Origin: an uncultured Bulleidia sp.
Lineage (GTDB): Bacteria > Bacillota_I > Bacilli_A > Erysipelotrichales > Erysipelotrichaceae
NCBI GenBank assembly: GCA_934754415.1
Contig: CAKVIS010000034.1
Coordinates: forward strand, 1-20,243
Length of the DNA stretch: 20,243 bases
Direction: 5' to 3'
How positions within the stretch are numbered: position 1 is the first letter of the stretch; each line of letters begins with the position of its first letter. Shown here piece by piece: positions 7,847 through 15,694 of this stretch. Both the position numbers and the translations under genes were made by a program. The notes beneath the pieces were generated by a model. It made no database searches. It saw only the letters and a list, made by a program, of their open reading frames with translations, and was not told where the DNA came from.

Positions 7847-9246
7847 TGAATAAGAATCAGAATAAGAAAAAAAAGGAGCAGGAAGCTAAGACAGAGCTCG
7901 CTCAGAAAATTGCCAATCAGTCTCAGAAGGTAGCTACGGGATATGCCCGTATGGAGGAAAACTTCCTGCGTATCTTCAGAAGCTTCTCTGCTTTCTTTGA
8001 TAAGATTTTATTTAACAAGAAGTACAGCAAGCTGACAGCACTTATACTGGCACTGTTTATGTTTGCAACAGTGAATGCGACTTCTTTATCTTCCTACAGA
8101 ACACAGATGACTTCCAGTAAGTCTAAGGTGAATGTGGCGGTAACAGCTAATTATAATTCAGATTTGTTTGAATTATCCGGCTTGCCTGCCACAGCCAATA
8201 TTACCTTTATTGGTGATGCGACAGGTGTCACAGCTGCAAGTAATGCGGATGGACATATTGTGGCGGATCTTGAAGGGCTGACAGAAGGCGCTCATGAAGT
8301 GAAACTGAAAGGTGAGGGTTTTGGTGACAATGTGGATATTAAGATTGATCCAAGTAATGTGACTGTCACGCTGAAAAAGAAAACCACACAGCAGTTTGAC
8401 CTTTCTTATGATGTAGTGAATCAGGATAAGATGGATCCTATTTATTCCATCGGAACACCGGAATTTGAATACAACAAGATCAATGTACGTGCTTCCAAAG
8501 ACACATTAAATTCTATTGCCTTTGTTAAAGCACTGATTGATGTATCTAATCAGTCTTCTGATTTTGAACAGGACGCAAAGATTGTGGCGTATGACCAGTC
8601 AGGTCAGGTGGTAAAAGCGGATATCGTTCCGGATACAGTACATGTCAAAGTTCCTGTTTCTTCTCCAAGTAAGACAGTATCTATTGAAGTTCAGATTACA
8701 GGGGAAGTACCAAACGATAAAGCCATTGCGTCTGTTGGTATGGATCAGGAAAGTGTAACCATCTATGGACCTCAGAATGTATTGTCTTCCATTGAAAAAG
8801 TAGTAGTTTCTCTGGATGCCAGTACGATTACCAAAGACTCCACAGTTCTAAGACCTATTACTTTACCGACAGGTGTTTCTTCGAGTTCTATTTCTCAGGT
8901 AACGATGAGTGTGAAGCTTGGAGCTAAAACAAGTAAAACTCTGGATGGTGTAAAGATTAATTATCAGAATAACACCAATAACTATAAGGCTTCTCAGAAA
9001 GATAACAAGACTACTACAAGTGTTGTTGTCTATGGTACACAGGAAAATATTGATAAAATCAGTGCAGATGATATTTATGTCTATGTGGACATGAAAGATG
9101 CCAAGCCTGGTACACAGGATTTCCCTCTGCTGGTAGATCAGCCATCTAATGGCTTAATCAGATATGAACTGACAGAATCCACCTATGAATTAAATGTTCT
9201 TGGTGAGACAAATGATTCTTCCTCAGACGGTGCAAATAATGGATAA
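7846..9246 (+). CDS. cdaR: CdaR/YbbR-domain regulator of diadenylate cyclase
   Basis: This 466-residue membrane-anchored protein is the partner that modulates CdaA. A lysine-rich cytoplasmic segment of about 60 residues leads to one transmembrane helix (about 61-80). Four YbbR-type beta repeats then lie outside the membrane (roughly 85-175, 176-262, 266-345 and 346-450), followed by a Ser/Asp/Asn-rich end. The repeats are visible from recurring patterns such as VTIYGPQNVLSSIEKV and VVVYGTQENIDKI, the classic YbbR turn before a helix. The ATG shares its first base with the cdaA stop codon, so the pair is translationally coupled. In many Bacillota glmM follows; here a terminator and an unrelated two-component operon follow instead. 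The long cytoplasmic N-terminus is larger than I would expect. Confidence 0.92.
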   Translation: MNKNQNKKKKEQEAKTELAQKIANQSQKVATGYARMEENFLRIFRSFSAFFDKILFNKKYSKLTALILALFMFATVNATSLSSYRTQMTSSKSKVNVAVTANYNSDLFELSGLPATANITFIGDATGVTAASNADGHIVADLEGLTEGAHEVKLKGEGFGDNVDIKIDPSNVTVTLKKKTTQQFDLSYDVVNQDKMDPIYSIGTPEFEYNKINVRASKDTLNSIAFVKALIDVSNQSSDFEQDAKIVAYDQSGQVVKADIVPDTVHVKVPVSSPSKTVSIEVQITGEVPNDKAIASVGMDQESVTIYGPQNVLSSIEKVVVSLDASTITKDSTVLRPITLPTGVSSSSISQVTMSVKLGAKTSKTLDGVKINYQNNTNNYKASQKDNKTTTSVVVYGTQENIDKISADDIYVYVDMKDAKPGTQDFPLLVDQPSNGLIRYELTESTYELNVLGETNDSSSDGANNG

Positions 9247-9272
9247 ACAGTAAACTGTTACATAAGGTTATT

Positions 9273-9296
9273 AAGGGTACGTGATGTACCCTTTTT
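9273..9296 (+). terminator. Intrinsic terminator of cdaA-cdaR
   Basis: An 8-bp stem (AAGGGTAC at 9273-9280, GTACCCTT at 9286-9293) has a 5-base loop and runs into TTTTT (9292-9296). A smaller palindrome (AACAGT-AA-ACTGTT, 9246-9259) lies just after the cdaR stop. Confidence 0.9.
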
Positions 9297-9310
9297 CAAT
9301 GGGTATTTTG

Positions 9311-9319
9311 TGGTAGAAT
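9311..9319 (+). promoter_or_regulatory. Possible extended -10 promoter of the two-component operon
   Basis: TG-G-TAGAAT (hexamer 9314-9319) is an extended -10 with one mismatch. The -35 position falls on the T tail of the cdaR terminator and is not a recognisable hexamer. The start site would be near 9326, only about 10 bases before the chosen ATG. Confidence 0.45.
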
Positions 9320-9335
9320 ATTATTGGTGAATAAT

Positions 9336-9995
9336 ATGAAAAAAGTAATTAGTATAGTTGAAGATGAAAAAGATCTCAATGAATTGGTAAAAAGATATCT
9401 TGAAAGAGAAGGATATGAAGTGCGTTCCTATCTGACTTTTGATGAGGCCAGTGTGCATAGCACTGATGAAGATGTGCATCTGTGGATTCTGGACATTATG
9501 CTGGGAGATAAGTCAGGGTTTGATCTGATTGATGAAATTCGTGCCTGTAATCCGGATGTTCCTGTTATTTTCATGTCCGCAAGAGATAAGGAGTTTGACA
9601 GAATCATCGGTCTTGAAAAGGGCAGTGATGACTATATCACAAAACCGTTCTCCCCTAAGGAACTTGTATTGCGTGTCAATAACATCATGCGCAGAACGTA
9701 TAAAGAGGATACTTCACGTATTGAAGTTGATGGTTATGAAATAGATGAAGCGCAGAGAACTGTGTATTATCAGAACGAGCAGATTGAACTGACAACCAAG
9801 GAATTTGAACTCCTGATGCTGTTTGTGAATAATCGCGGTACTGCATTTCAAAGAGAAGACATTCTTACAAAGATATGGGAAACCAACTACTTTGGAAGTG
9901 ACAGAGTGGTAGATGATACTTTACGTAGATTAAGAAGGAAGTTACCTAATTTAAGTATTCGTACTATTTACGGATACGGGTATCGTATGAACTGA
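9336..9995 (+). CDS. OmpR/PhoB-type response regulator
   Basis: This 219-residue DNA-binding regulator is phosphorylated by the kinase encoded next. The receiver domain (1-118) has the acidic pair Glu9-Asp10, phospho-acceptor Asp53 (LDIMLGD), Ser81 (MSARD) and Lys103 (TKPFSP). The C-terminal winged helix (about 127-219) has the LTTKEFELL and VDDTLRRLRRKL segments and the closing RTIYGYGYR. I start at ATG 9336 because a GGTGA site lies just upstream. In-frame TTG (9324) and GTG (9327) codons lie at or before the predicted start of transcription and lack a ribosome site. The stop codon shares a base with the kinase start. The targets are unknown. Operon content suggests control of envelope functions, which is inference. 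Confidence 0.93.
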   Translation: MKKVISIVEDEKDLNELVKRYLEREGYEVRSYLTFDEASVHSTDEDVHLWILDIMLGDKSGFDLIDEIRACNPDVPVIFMSARDKEFDRIIGLEKGSDDYITKPFSPKELVLRVNNIMRRTYKEDTSRIEVDGYEIDEAQRTVYYQNEQIELTTKEFELLMLFVNNRGTAFQREDILTKIWETNYFGSDRVVDDTLRRLRRKLPNLSIRTIYGYGYRMN

Positions 9996-11383
9996 TGAAA
10001 CGTGCACGTTTATGGCTGAGAGAGTTATCTCTTACACAACAGCTTTTAATGATTATCTTTGTATTCCTGTCTATTTTCTCTCTGTTTATTTTTACATTTT
10101 TATCACCTTCTCTGGATTCTTTCAGTGAAACAGAAATGTTTCGCTTGTTGCATAACTCTCAGGAAGGTATTTTAGACAGTTATACAGGAGAATTTGATGA
10201 GTTGCCTGTGACAAGTACCTCTCAGCTGATTTCTCATGGTATCTACAGTACAGATGGTAAACTTTATCATATGCCGGATACGATTTTTGAAGAAAAACTG
10301 GTAGAAGACATTCGTATCAAAGCTGCACTGGAAAAATCGGGGACACAGGATTACAGATGTGTTGTGCCATCAGCCAATGCATCAGATGAAAGTGTTACCT
10401 ATCTGTACAGTATGACGTTGCTGAAAGATGGAAACTATCTTGTTTCAGTCATTAACAATACCTACAGAACACAATTCAGAACTTCGCTTGTAAATGCAGT
10501 TGTGTATATGAATGTCATGATTGTGTCTATTCTGTTTGTGTTTTTGATGATATGGGTATCTACTTTAATCGTGCCTTTAAATCAGATTAAAGTGTATATC
10601 AACAAAATTAAAAATGATGAACCTGCTACCCTGAATGTCAAACGTCAGGATGCCATCGGAGAAGTCGCAACTGCTCTTGTGGATATGACTTCTGAACTGC
10701 AGAAACAGCAAAGAGAAAAGGAAGAAATGGTTCAGAATATCTCTCATGACCTTAAGACGCCTATTGCGACAATCAAGTCTTATGGTGAAGCTATTAAAGA
10801 TGGTATCTATCCGTATGATACTCTTGAAAAGAGTGTGGATGTAATTATTGAACATGCGGACAGACTGGAAAAAAAGGTGCAGTCTTTAATTCTGCTGAAC
10901 AAAGTAGGGTATCTTCAGGACGAGGAGTCTAAAGGTGCCAGAGTGGATATGAATAAAGTGATAGATCAGGTGTTGCTTTCTTTAAAGATGGTAAGACCGG
11001 AAATATCCCTGGAAAAGAAAGCGGAAAAGAATGTGTTTTTCCATGGTACAGAGGATTCCTGGAGAATTGTTATAGAGAATCTTATGGATAATGGACTGCG
11101 ATATGCGCAAACCCATATTCTGGTAACTTTAAAACAAAATGAATTGTGTGTAATCAACGATGGTAAAACCATCGCTGATCATGATCTGGAAAGAATATTC
11201 AGGCCGTATGAGAAAGGTACGGATGGTAAGTTCGGGCTTGGTTTATCCATTGTGCATAAAGTCTGTGTATCTTATGGATATCATGTGGATGCGGAAAACT
11301 TACAGGATGGAGTATGTTTCAGAATCTGGAAAGAAGGAAAGAAGTACTCCAAGAAATCAAAGAAGACAGGGGAGAAAAAATGA
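9995..11383 (+). CDS. Membrane sensor histidine kinase
   Basis: This 462-residue kinase is the partner of the preceding regulator. A first membrane helix (about 14-37), an extracytoplasmic sensor region of about 125 residues (40-165) and a second helix (about 168-193) are followed by a HAMP-like linker, a dimerisation/phospho-acceptor domain with His251 (ISHDLKTP) and an ATPase domain. The ATPase N box (ENLMDNGLRYA, 361-371) and G2 box (GKFGLGLSIV, 411-420) are good. The G1 position reads NDGKTI, a variant of the usual DxGxG. The C-terminal 16 residues are very lysine-rich. Their codons double as the ribosome site (GGGGAG) of the next gene, whose ATG overlaps this stop codon. The sensor domain is not one I recognise, so the signal is unknown. 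Confidence 0.93.
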   Translation: MKRARLWLRELSLTQQLLMIIFVFLSIFSLFIFTFLSPSLDSFSETEMFRLLHNSQEGILDSYTGEFDELPVTSTSQLISHGIYSTDGKLYHMPDTIFEEKLVEDIRIKAALEKSGTQDYRCVVPSANASDESVTYLYSMTLLKDGNYLVSVINNTYRTQFRTSLVNAVVYMNVMIVSILFVFLMIWVSTLIVPLNQIKVYINKIKNDEPATLNVKRQDAIGEVATALVDMTSELQKQQREKEEMVQNISHDLKTPIATIKSYGEAIKDGIYPYDTLEKSVDVIIEHADRLEKKVQSLILLNKVGYLQDEESKGARVDMNKVIDQVLLSLKMVRPEISLEKKAEKNVFFHGTEDSWRIVIENLMDNGLRYAQTHILVTLKQNELCVINDGKTIADHDLERIFRPYEKGTDGKFGLGLSIVHKVCVSYGYHVDAENLQDGVCFRIWKEGKKYSKKSKKTGEKK

Positions 11384-12141
11384 CATATACAACAAAATGG
11401 CTGACATGCAAAGAAGTAAAGACTGCCTATATTGAAGCAGGGCAGGGGGAACCTATGGTTTTATTGCATGGGTGGGGCCAGAATAAAGAAATGATGAGTC
11501 TGATTCTGGAACACTTTAAGGACAGATATCATGTATACAGTCTGGACTTTCCGGGACATGGAGAATCTGGTTTACCTCCTGTTGCCTGGGGGGTTATAGA
11601 ATATGAACAGTTTTTGGAAGACTTTATGCAACACTTACATCTGGATGGACCTGTTATCATAGGTCACAGTTTTGGATGCAGAGTGGCAATCCGTTATGCG
11701 GCGTTGCATCATGATGTGAAAAAGATGTGCCTGACAGGTGCTGCGGGTATTAAGCCGAAACATGGTGTAGACTTTTACATTCGTACCTATGCCTATAAAG
11801 CAGGAAAATGGTTTTTGAAAGTAACAGGAAACACAAAAAAATTACAGCAGTTACAGGCAAATGCAGGAAGTGAAGATTACAGAAATGCCAAAGGGATTAT
11901 GAAACCTACCTTTGTTAAAGTGGTTAATGATGATGTGACACCGGTATTGAAAGATGTACTGTGTCCTGTGTTACTTGTATGGGGCAATCTGGATACTGCG
12001 GCTCCTTTATGGATGGGACAGGAAATGGAAAAGAAAATGCCTGATGCAGGGCTGGCAATCTTTGAAGGAGACGACCACTGGGCCTACTGGCATCAGCCTG
12101 ACAGGTTTAATGCGGTATTGGATATTTTCTTGAAAGGGTAA
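11380..12141 (+). CDS. Alpha/beta-fold hydrolase
   Basis: This 253-residue hydrolase has an intact serine triad: Ser97 in GHSFG, Asp205 in WGNLDTAAP and His233 in GDDHW. The oxyanion-hole motif LLHGWGQ (28-34) and FPGHGESG (57-64) are also present. It resembles the esterase and haloperoxidase branch of the superfamily; substrate cannot be assigned. I chose ATG 11380 because it overlaps the kinase stop as ATGA and has a GGGGAG site (11368-11373). An in-frame ATG 22 codons upstream lies inside the kinase gene with no ribosome site. No signal peptide is seen, so it is cytosolic. The next gene follows after 4 bases. Its place between a kinase and a cell-wall ligase suggests an envelope-related ester substrate, as inference only. 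Confidence 0.88.
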   Translation: MTYTTKWLTCKEVKTAYIEAGQGEPMVLLHGWGQNKEMMSLILEHFKDRYHVYSLDFPGHGESGLPPVAWGVIEYEQFLEDFMQHLHLDGPVIIGHSFGCRVAIRYAALHHDVKKMCLTGAAGIKPKHGVDFYIRTYAYKAGKWFLKVTGNTKKLQQLQANAGSEDYRNAKGIMKPTFVKVVNDDVTPVLKDVLCPVLLVWGNLDTAAPLWMGQEMEKKMPDAGLAIFEGDDHWAYWHQPDRFNAVLDIFLKG

Positions 12142-12145
12142 TGAA

Positions 12146-13714
12146 ATGAAGTGGATACTATGTATATTATGTGGCGTTGCCATGTGTATTCCGTCGGAAC
12201 ATGCTTTACACATGTTTCAGCAGAATCGTTATGAAACAGGCAGATATAAAGGGTGGATGAAAGAATCTGTACAGGATCTTATACCATCTAATGTACTTCC
12301 TTTGGGAATGGTGCTTGCAGGTCTTCTTGCAGGAATATTCCATTTTCCTGTTTTTGTATTCATGTTGATTCTGGTTCTGATGAGCGGATATTCTGTTGCG
12401 ATGGAAAAAGGAAAGACCTATATTAAACCGTTAGTATATACAGGAAGAGTGAAAAGACAGATAGCAGTACTTGTCTTACTGAGTATTGTATGTATGGTGG
12501 GTATTCTTGCTTTTTCCAGGGGATCTTTTGGATATGCACTGCTATGTGCTTTTGCGTGGTTTGGACCATGGGTTCTTATTTTCCCTGTGGGGTGGATTAC
12601 AACACCGATTGAAAAGGCTGTACAGAAGAGCTATCTCAATGATGCAAAAAGAATTTTGAATGATCATGCAGGTCTGATTAAGATTGGGATTACAGGCTCC
12701 TATGGTAAAACAACTACCAAAAATATCATGCAGGCCATGCTGAGTGAGCAGTACAATTCTTTGATGACACCGGCAAGTTTTAACACACCGATGGGTATTA
12801 CAAGAACCATACGTGAAATGCTGAAACCTATTCATGAAGTGTTTGTATGTGAAATGGGTGCAGATCATGTGGGGGATATTTCAGAGCTGATGCAGTTTGT
12901 ACATCCTTCTATCGGGGTGGTGACCTCTATAGGACCTCAGCATTTAAATACCTTTGGATCTCAGGAAAATATTATTCACGAAAAGATGCGTATGATTGAA
13001 GAACTTCCATCAGACGGTCTTGGTATTTTAAACTACGATAATGCATTTATCAGAAACTACAAAGTACAGAATTCTGTCAAAGTGGTAAGTTATGGCATTG
13101 ACAGCGAAGATGTGGATTACAGAGCTGTCAATATTCACTATACAAAAACTGGTTCTTCCTTTACGGTAGTCACCGAAGAGGAGTCTGTAGAGTTAGAGAC
13201 AAAACTGCTTGGAAAACTGAATATTCTGAATATTTTATCTGCTGTGGCATGTGCAAGACATCTTGGGGTATCCTGGGAAGTCATTAAACGTGCATGTAAG
13301 ACTATGAAGCAGGTGGAACACAGACTGGAACTGAAGAAAATCAATGGCTACAGATTTATTGATGATGCCTTTAATGCCAATCCGAGTGGATCTGCCATGG
13401 CACTGGAAGTTTTATCCAGAATGCCTGGAAAACGTATTATTGTCACTCCAGGTATGATAGATCTTGGGTCTAAACAAAATGAAATCAATCATCGCTTTGG
13501 GACTTTGATGAAGGGATGTGCAGATATAGTTGTTCTGGTAGGGGAGACACAGACAAAACCAATTTATGAAGGTTTACAGGAAGTTGGATTTCCTATGGAT
13601 AATGTTCTGGTTGTCAGTAAAGTAAAAGAGGCATTCCAGTATGTCTGGAATAATGCCACACCGGAAGATACGATTTTACTGGAAAACGATCTTCCTGATG
13701 CGTTTAATCATTAA
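12146..13714 (+). CDS. murF: MurF-type Mur ligase with N-terminal membrane domain
   Basis: The C-terminal 350 residues form an ATP-dependent Mur ligase closest to MurF, which adds D-Ala-D-Ala to the UDP-MurNAc tripeptide. Visible motifs are the P-loop GSYGKTT (184-190), SFNTPMGIT (211-219), the EMGAD segment near 236, SIGPQHLNTFGSQENI (261-276), the NILNILSAVACARHLG region, and FIDDAFNANPSG near 395-405. Unlike standard MurF (about 450 residues, soluble), this 522-residue protein begins with about 155 residues containing several hydrophobic segments (about 3-17, 51-85, 105-125 and 130-152), so it should be tethered to the membrane. It has no cysteine zinc ribbon of the MurT type and no adjacent GatD glutaminase. 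An AAAGGG site lies 7 bases before the ATG. Whether it is the only MurF of the cell cannot be seen. Confidence 0.85.
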   Translation: MKWILCILCGVAMCIPSEHALHMFQQNRYETGRYKGWMKESVQDLIPSNVLPLGMVLAGLLAGIFHFPVFVFMLILVLMSGYSVAMEKGKTYIKPLVYTGRVKRQIAVLVLLSIVCMVGILAFSRGSFGYALLCAFAWFGPWVLIFPVGWITTPIEKAVQKSYLNDAKRILNDHAGLIKIGITGSYGKTTTKNIMQAMLSEQYNSLMTPASFNTPMGITRTIREMLKPIHEVFVCEMGADHVGDISELMQFVHPSIGVVTSIGPQHLNTFGSQENIIHEKMRMIEELPSDGLGILNYDNAFIRNYKVQNSVKVVSYGIDSEDVDYRAVNIHYTKTGSSFTVVTEEESVELETKLLGKLNILNILSAVACARHLGVSWEVIKRACKTMKQVEHRLELKKINGYRFIDDAFNANPSGSAMALEVLSRMPGKRIIVTPGMIDLGSKQNEINHRFGTLMKGCADIVVLVGETQTKPIYEGLQEVGFPMDNVLVVSKVKEAFQYVWNNATPEDTILLENDLPDAFNH

Positions 13715-13733
13715 TGTGAGAAAGAAGGCTTAT

Positions 13734-14471
13734 ATGAAACACGCAATCTGGGCTCATAGAGGAGCCTCCGGGACAATGCCGGAAAACACATTGGAATCTT
13801 TTAAGAAAGCCGCAGAGCTTGGGGCGGACGGAGTGGAACTGGATATTCAGTTCACAAAGGATAAACAGATTGTAGTCTGTCACGATGAAACTGTTGACCG
13901 TACAAGTAACGGAAAAGGGTTTGTGAAAGACTATACACTGGAGGAATTAAAACAGCTGGACTTTTCAAAAACCCATCCTGAAGCAGGTACTGTACGTATT
14001 CCAACCATGAAAGAAGTGTTTGAACTGCTGAAACCTACAGATCTGATGATCAACATCGAGCTTAAGACAGGAGAACTGGATTATGAGGGTATTGAAGAAG
14101 CTATTCTTCAGCTGACAAAAGAAATGGGATTTGAAGACAGAGTCATTTATTCTTCTTTCAATCACTATTCCATTTTACGTATTCAGCAATTGTGTCCTGA
14201 AGCTAAGACGGCTTTCCTGTATTGTGACGGTATTATTGATGTGGTGGAATATGCAAAAAAATACCATGTGAATGCTTTACACCCTGCAGGCTATAATATT
14301 CGTTTTAAGGATATGGTAAAAGATGCTCATGAAGCTGGCATGGATGTCAATGTCTGGACTGTTAATACAAAAGAACAGATGCTGTTATGTGATGCTTATG
14401 GTGTAGATGCAATTATTACCAACTATCCGGAACTTGCAAGAGAAGTATTTTATGGAAAAGAATCTGACTGA
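13734..14471 (+). CDS. Glycerophosphodiester phosphodiesterase
   Basis: This 245-residue TIM-barrel enzyme of the GDPD family hydrolyses glycerophosphodiesters to glycerol-3-phosphate and an alcohol. Catalytic and metal residues are clear: His8-Arg9 (WAHRGASG), Glu17-Asn18 (PENT), Glu35 and Asp37 (GVELDIQ), and His50 (VCHDETVDRT). The conserved IELK strand and a NVWTVN segment near the end also fit. It lacks a signal peptide, so it acts on cytosolic substrates, like UgpQ and unlike secreted GlpQ. The ATG at 13734 follows an AGAAGG site by 5 bases. A longer in-frame start lies inside murF and is unlikely. The gene begins 19 bases after murF and overlaps the next gene by 20 bases. The neighbouring lysophospholipase could supply its substrate. 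Confidence 0.95.
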   Translation: MKHAIWAHRGASGTMPENTLESFKKAAELGADGVELDIQFTKDKQIVVCHDETVDRTSNGKGFVKDYTLEELKQLDFSKTHPEAGTVRIPTMKEVFELLKPTDLMINIELKTGELDYEGIEEAILQLTKEMGFEDRVIYSSFNHYSILRIQQLCPEAKTAFLYCDGIIDVVEYAKKYHVNALHPAGYNIRFKDMVKDAHEAGMDVNVWTVNTKEQMLLCDAYGVDAIITNYPELAREVFYGKESD

Positions 14472-15378
14472 GTGGATCAATACGCATGTCATACAGGATA
14501 CATTGTATTCTGTGGATGAGATTCCTTTAAATACCTATCATATCCTTCATGAGCACTCCAAAGGAGCAATATTGATGATTCACGGATTCTGTGAGTTCTT
14601 TGGAAAATACCATGAAGTATTCTACAGATTTTATCAGGAAGGCTATTCCGTTTTCTTTCTGGAATTAAGAGGCCATGGTAAAAGTGGCAATGTGAATGAA
14701 TATGAAGACAGAAGAGTATCTGTTGGCAGTTTTGAGGAATATGTACAGGATGTTTCTGTGATGTATGAATATATGTCTTCTATCTGTAAAGATGAAAAGA
14801 AGATGTTGTTTGCGCATTCCATGGGTGGAGGTATTTCTACTTTATACATGGAAAAATATCCTGACGATTTTTCCTGTGCAGTATTGTCTTCTCCTATGAT
14901 TGCCATAAATTATGGTACTATTCCTACGCAGATTATTGATCTTGCAGGTGTGTATGCCAATGTCAAACGTCTGGATGATGATTATGCGCCAGGCCAAAGT
15001 GGATGGACAGGCAAGTATGGCTATAATGAAAGCAGCAGTACAGATGAAGAAAGGTACGCCTATCAGTTTAATCTTCGTCTGAAAGATTCAGCCTACCAGA
15101 CATGGGGTGCGACATGGAGATGGGCAAAAGCAGCAAGAGCAGCCTGCATTAAAATGATGAAAAATGCAGGAAAACTGAAAACGCCGATATTGCTGTTCCA
15201 GGCGGAATATGATTCCATGGTACAGAATGCCGCGCAGAATCTTTTAAAGAAAAAAACAAGATGCGTGACAATTGTTAAAGTGAAGAACAGCAAACATGAA
15301 ATCTTCTCCACACCGGATGCTATCTTTGAGAAGTATCTGAAAGATATCTTTGATTTCTATGCTATTCATGCAAGATGA
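14452..15378 (+). CDS. Lysophospholipase/monoacylglycerol-lipase-like hydrolase
   Basis: This 308-residue alpha/beta hydrolase belongs to the PldB/serine-aminopeptidase-S33-like group that acts on lysophospholipids or monoacylglycerols. It shows MIHGFCEFFGKY (42-53), ELRGHGKSG (71-79), nucleophile Ser123 in AHSMGGG, Asp254 in AEYDSMV and His282 in SKHEIFS. Family members usually have G-H-S-M-G; here the first Gly is Ala. The cap between about 155 and 225 is rich in Tyr, Ser and Trp. I start at ATG 14452, which overlaps the GDPD gene out of frame by 20 bases. The ribosome site (AGAGAAG) is weak, so translation probably depends on coupling. Removal of the last acyl chain here and head-group cleavage by GDPD would be consecutive steps of phospholipid degradation. 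The substrate is inferred. Confidence 0.87.
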   Translation: MEKNLTEWINTHVIQDTLYSVDEIPLNTYHILHEHSKGAILMIHGFCEFFGKYHEVFYRFYQEGYSVFFLELRGHGKSGNVNEYEDRRVSVGSFEEYVQDVSVMYEYMSSICKDEKKMLFAHSMGGGISTLYMEKYPDDFSCAVLSSPMIAINYGTIPTQIIDLAGVYANVKRLDDDYAPGQSGWTGKYGYNESSSTDEERYAYQFNLRLKDSAYQTWGATWRWAKAARAACIKMMKNAGKLKTPILLFQAEYDSMVQNAAQNLLKKKTRCVTIVKVKNSKHEIFSTPDAIFEKYLKDIFDFYAIHAR

Positions 15379-15396
15379 GGGAAACCTCATCTTTTT
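15372..15396 (+). terminator. Intrinsic terminator of the two-component/envelope operon
   Basis: A 9-bp stem (AAGATGAGG at 15372-15380, CCTCATCTT at 15385-15393) has a GAAA tetraloop and a T run to 15396. The stem includes the stop codon of the lysophospholipase gene, so there is no 3' untranslated stretch before it. Confidence 0.92.
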
Positions 15397-15410
15397 AAAT
15401 GGAAAAAGGG

Positions 15411-15441
15411 TATAAAAAAATCTTGTCTTACGACAAGATTT
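15411..15441 (-). terminator. Intrinsic terminator of the tRNA operon
   Basis: A 10-bp stem (arms 15418-15427 and 15432-15441) closes a 4-base loop. On the minus strand it is followed by a run of seven Ts (15414-15420). It lies 6 bases beyond the tRNA-Gly 3' end and faces the plus-strand terminator at 15372. Confidence 0.92.
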
Positions 15442-15446
15442 CTCAG

Positions 15447-15517
15447 AGCGAGTGAGCAGAATCGAACTGCCGTGTTCACCTTGGCAAGGTGACGTTCTAC
15501 CATTGAACTACACTCGC
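15447..15517 (-). tRNA. tRNA-Gly (GCC)
   Basis: This cloverleaf has a 7-bp acceptor stem (GCGAGTG with CACTCGC), a D arm containing TTCAATGGTAGAA, an anticodon arm TCACC-TTGCCAA-GGTGA with anticodon GCC, and a T arm with GTTCGATTC. The discriminator base is U, as expected for Gly. The 3' CCA is not encoded (CTG follows), unlike the two tRNAs upstream in the same operon. Confidence 0.95.
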
Positions 15518-15520
15518 AAA

Positions 15521-15597
15521 TGGCGGTTCTGACGAGATTCGAACTCGCGATCTTCTCCGTGACAGGGAGACGAGATAAACCACTACTCCACAGAACC
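15521..15597 (-). tRNA. tRNA-Asp (GTC)
   Basis: The acceptor stem pairs GGTTCTG with CAGAACC. The anticodon arm reads CTCCC-TGTCACG-GGAG-like, with anticodon GTC. The T arm carries GTTCGAATC. The discriminator is G and the CCA end is encoded at 15521-15523. Only 3 bases separate it from tRNA-Gly. Confidence 0.95.
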
Positions 15598-15603
15598 AAT
15601 GTA

Positions 15604-15694
15604 TGGCGAGGAAAGAGGGATTTGAACCCTCGCGCCGGTTTCCCGACCTATGCCCTTAGCAGGGGCACCTCTTCGGCCTCTTGAGTATTTCCTC
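15604..15694 (-). tRNA. tRNA-Ser (GCT)
   Basis: This 91-base class II tRNA has acceptor stem GAGGAAA with TTTCCTC, anticodon GCT in the CCC-CTGCTAA-GGG arm, and a long variable arm (GGTCGGGAAACCGGC region). The T loop carries GTTCAAATC, the discriminator is G, and the CCA is encoded at 15604-15606. It is the first tRNA of the operon, 6 bases before tRNA-Asp. Confidence 0.95.

Noticed and set aside
11314..11379. Longer start for the alpha/beta hydrolase inside the kinase gene
   Set aside because: The extra 22 residues have no family counterpart. The ATGA overlap with a GGGGAG site at 11368-11373 fits translational coupling.
12661..13714. MurT (MurT/GatD amidating pair) as the identity of the Mur ligase
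   Set aside because: The four-cysteine zinc ribbon of MurT is missing and no GatD-like glutaminase gene is adjacent. The MurF-type NTPMG and DAFNANP motifs are present.
15387..15599. A 70-codon minus-strand frame across the tRNAs
   Set aside because: It runs through tRNA-Gly, most of tRNA-Asp and their terminator, so it is a chance frame in structural RNA.
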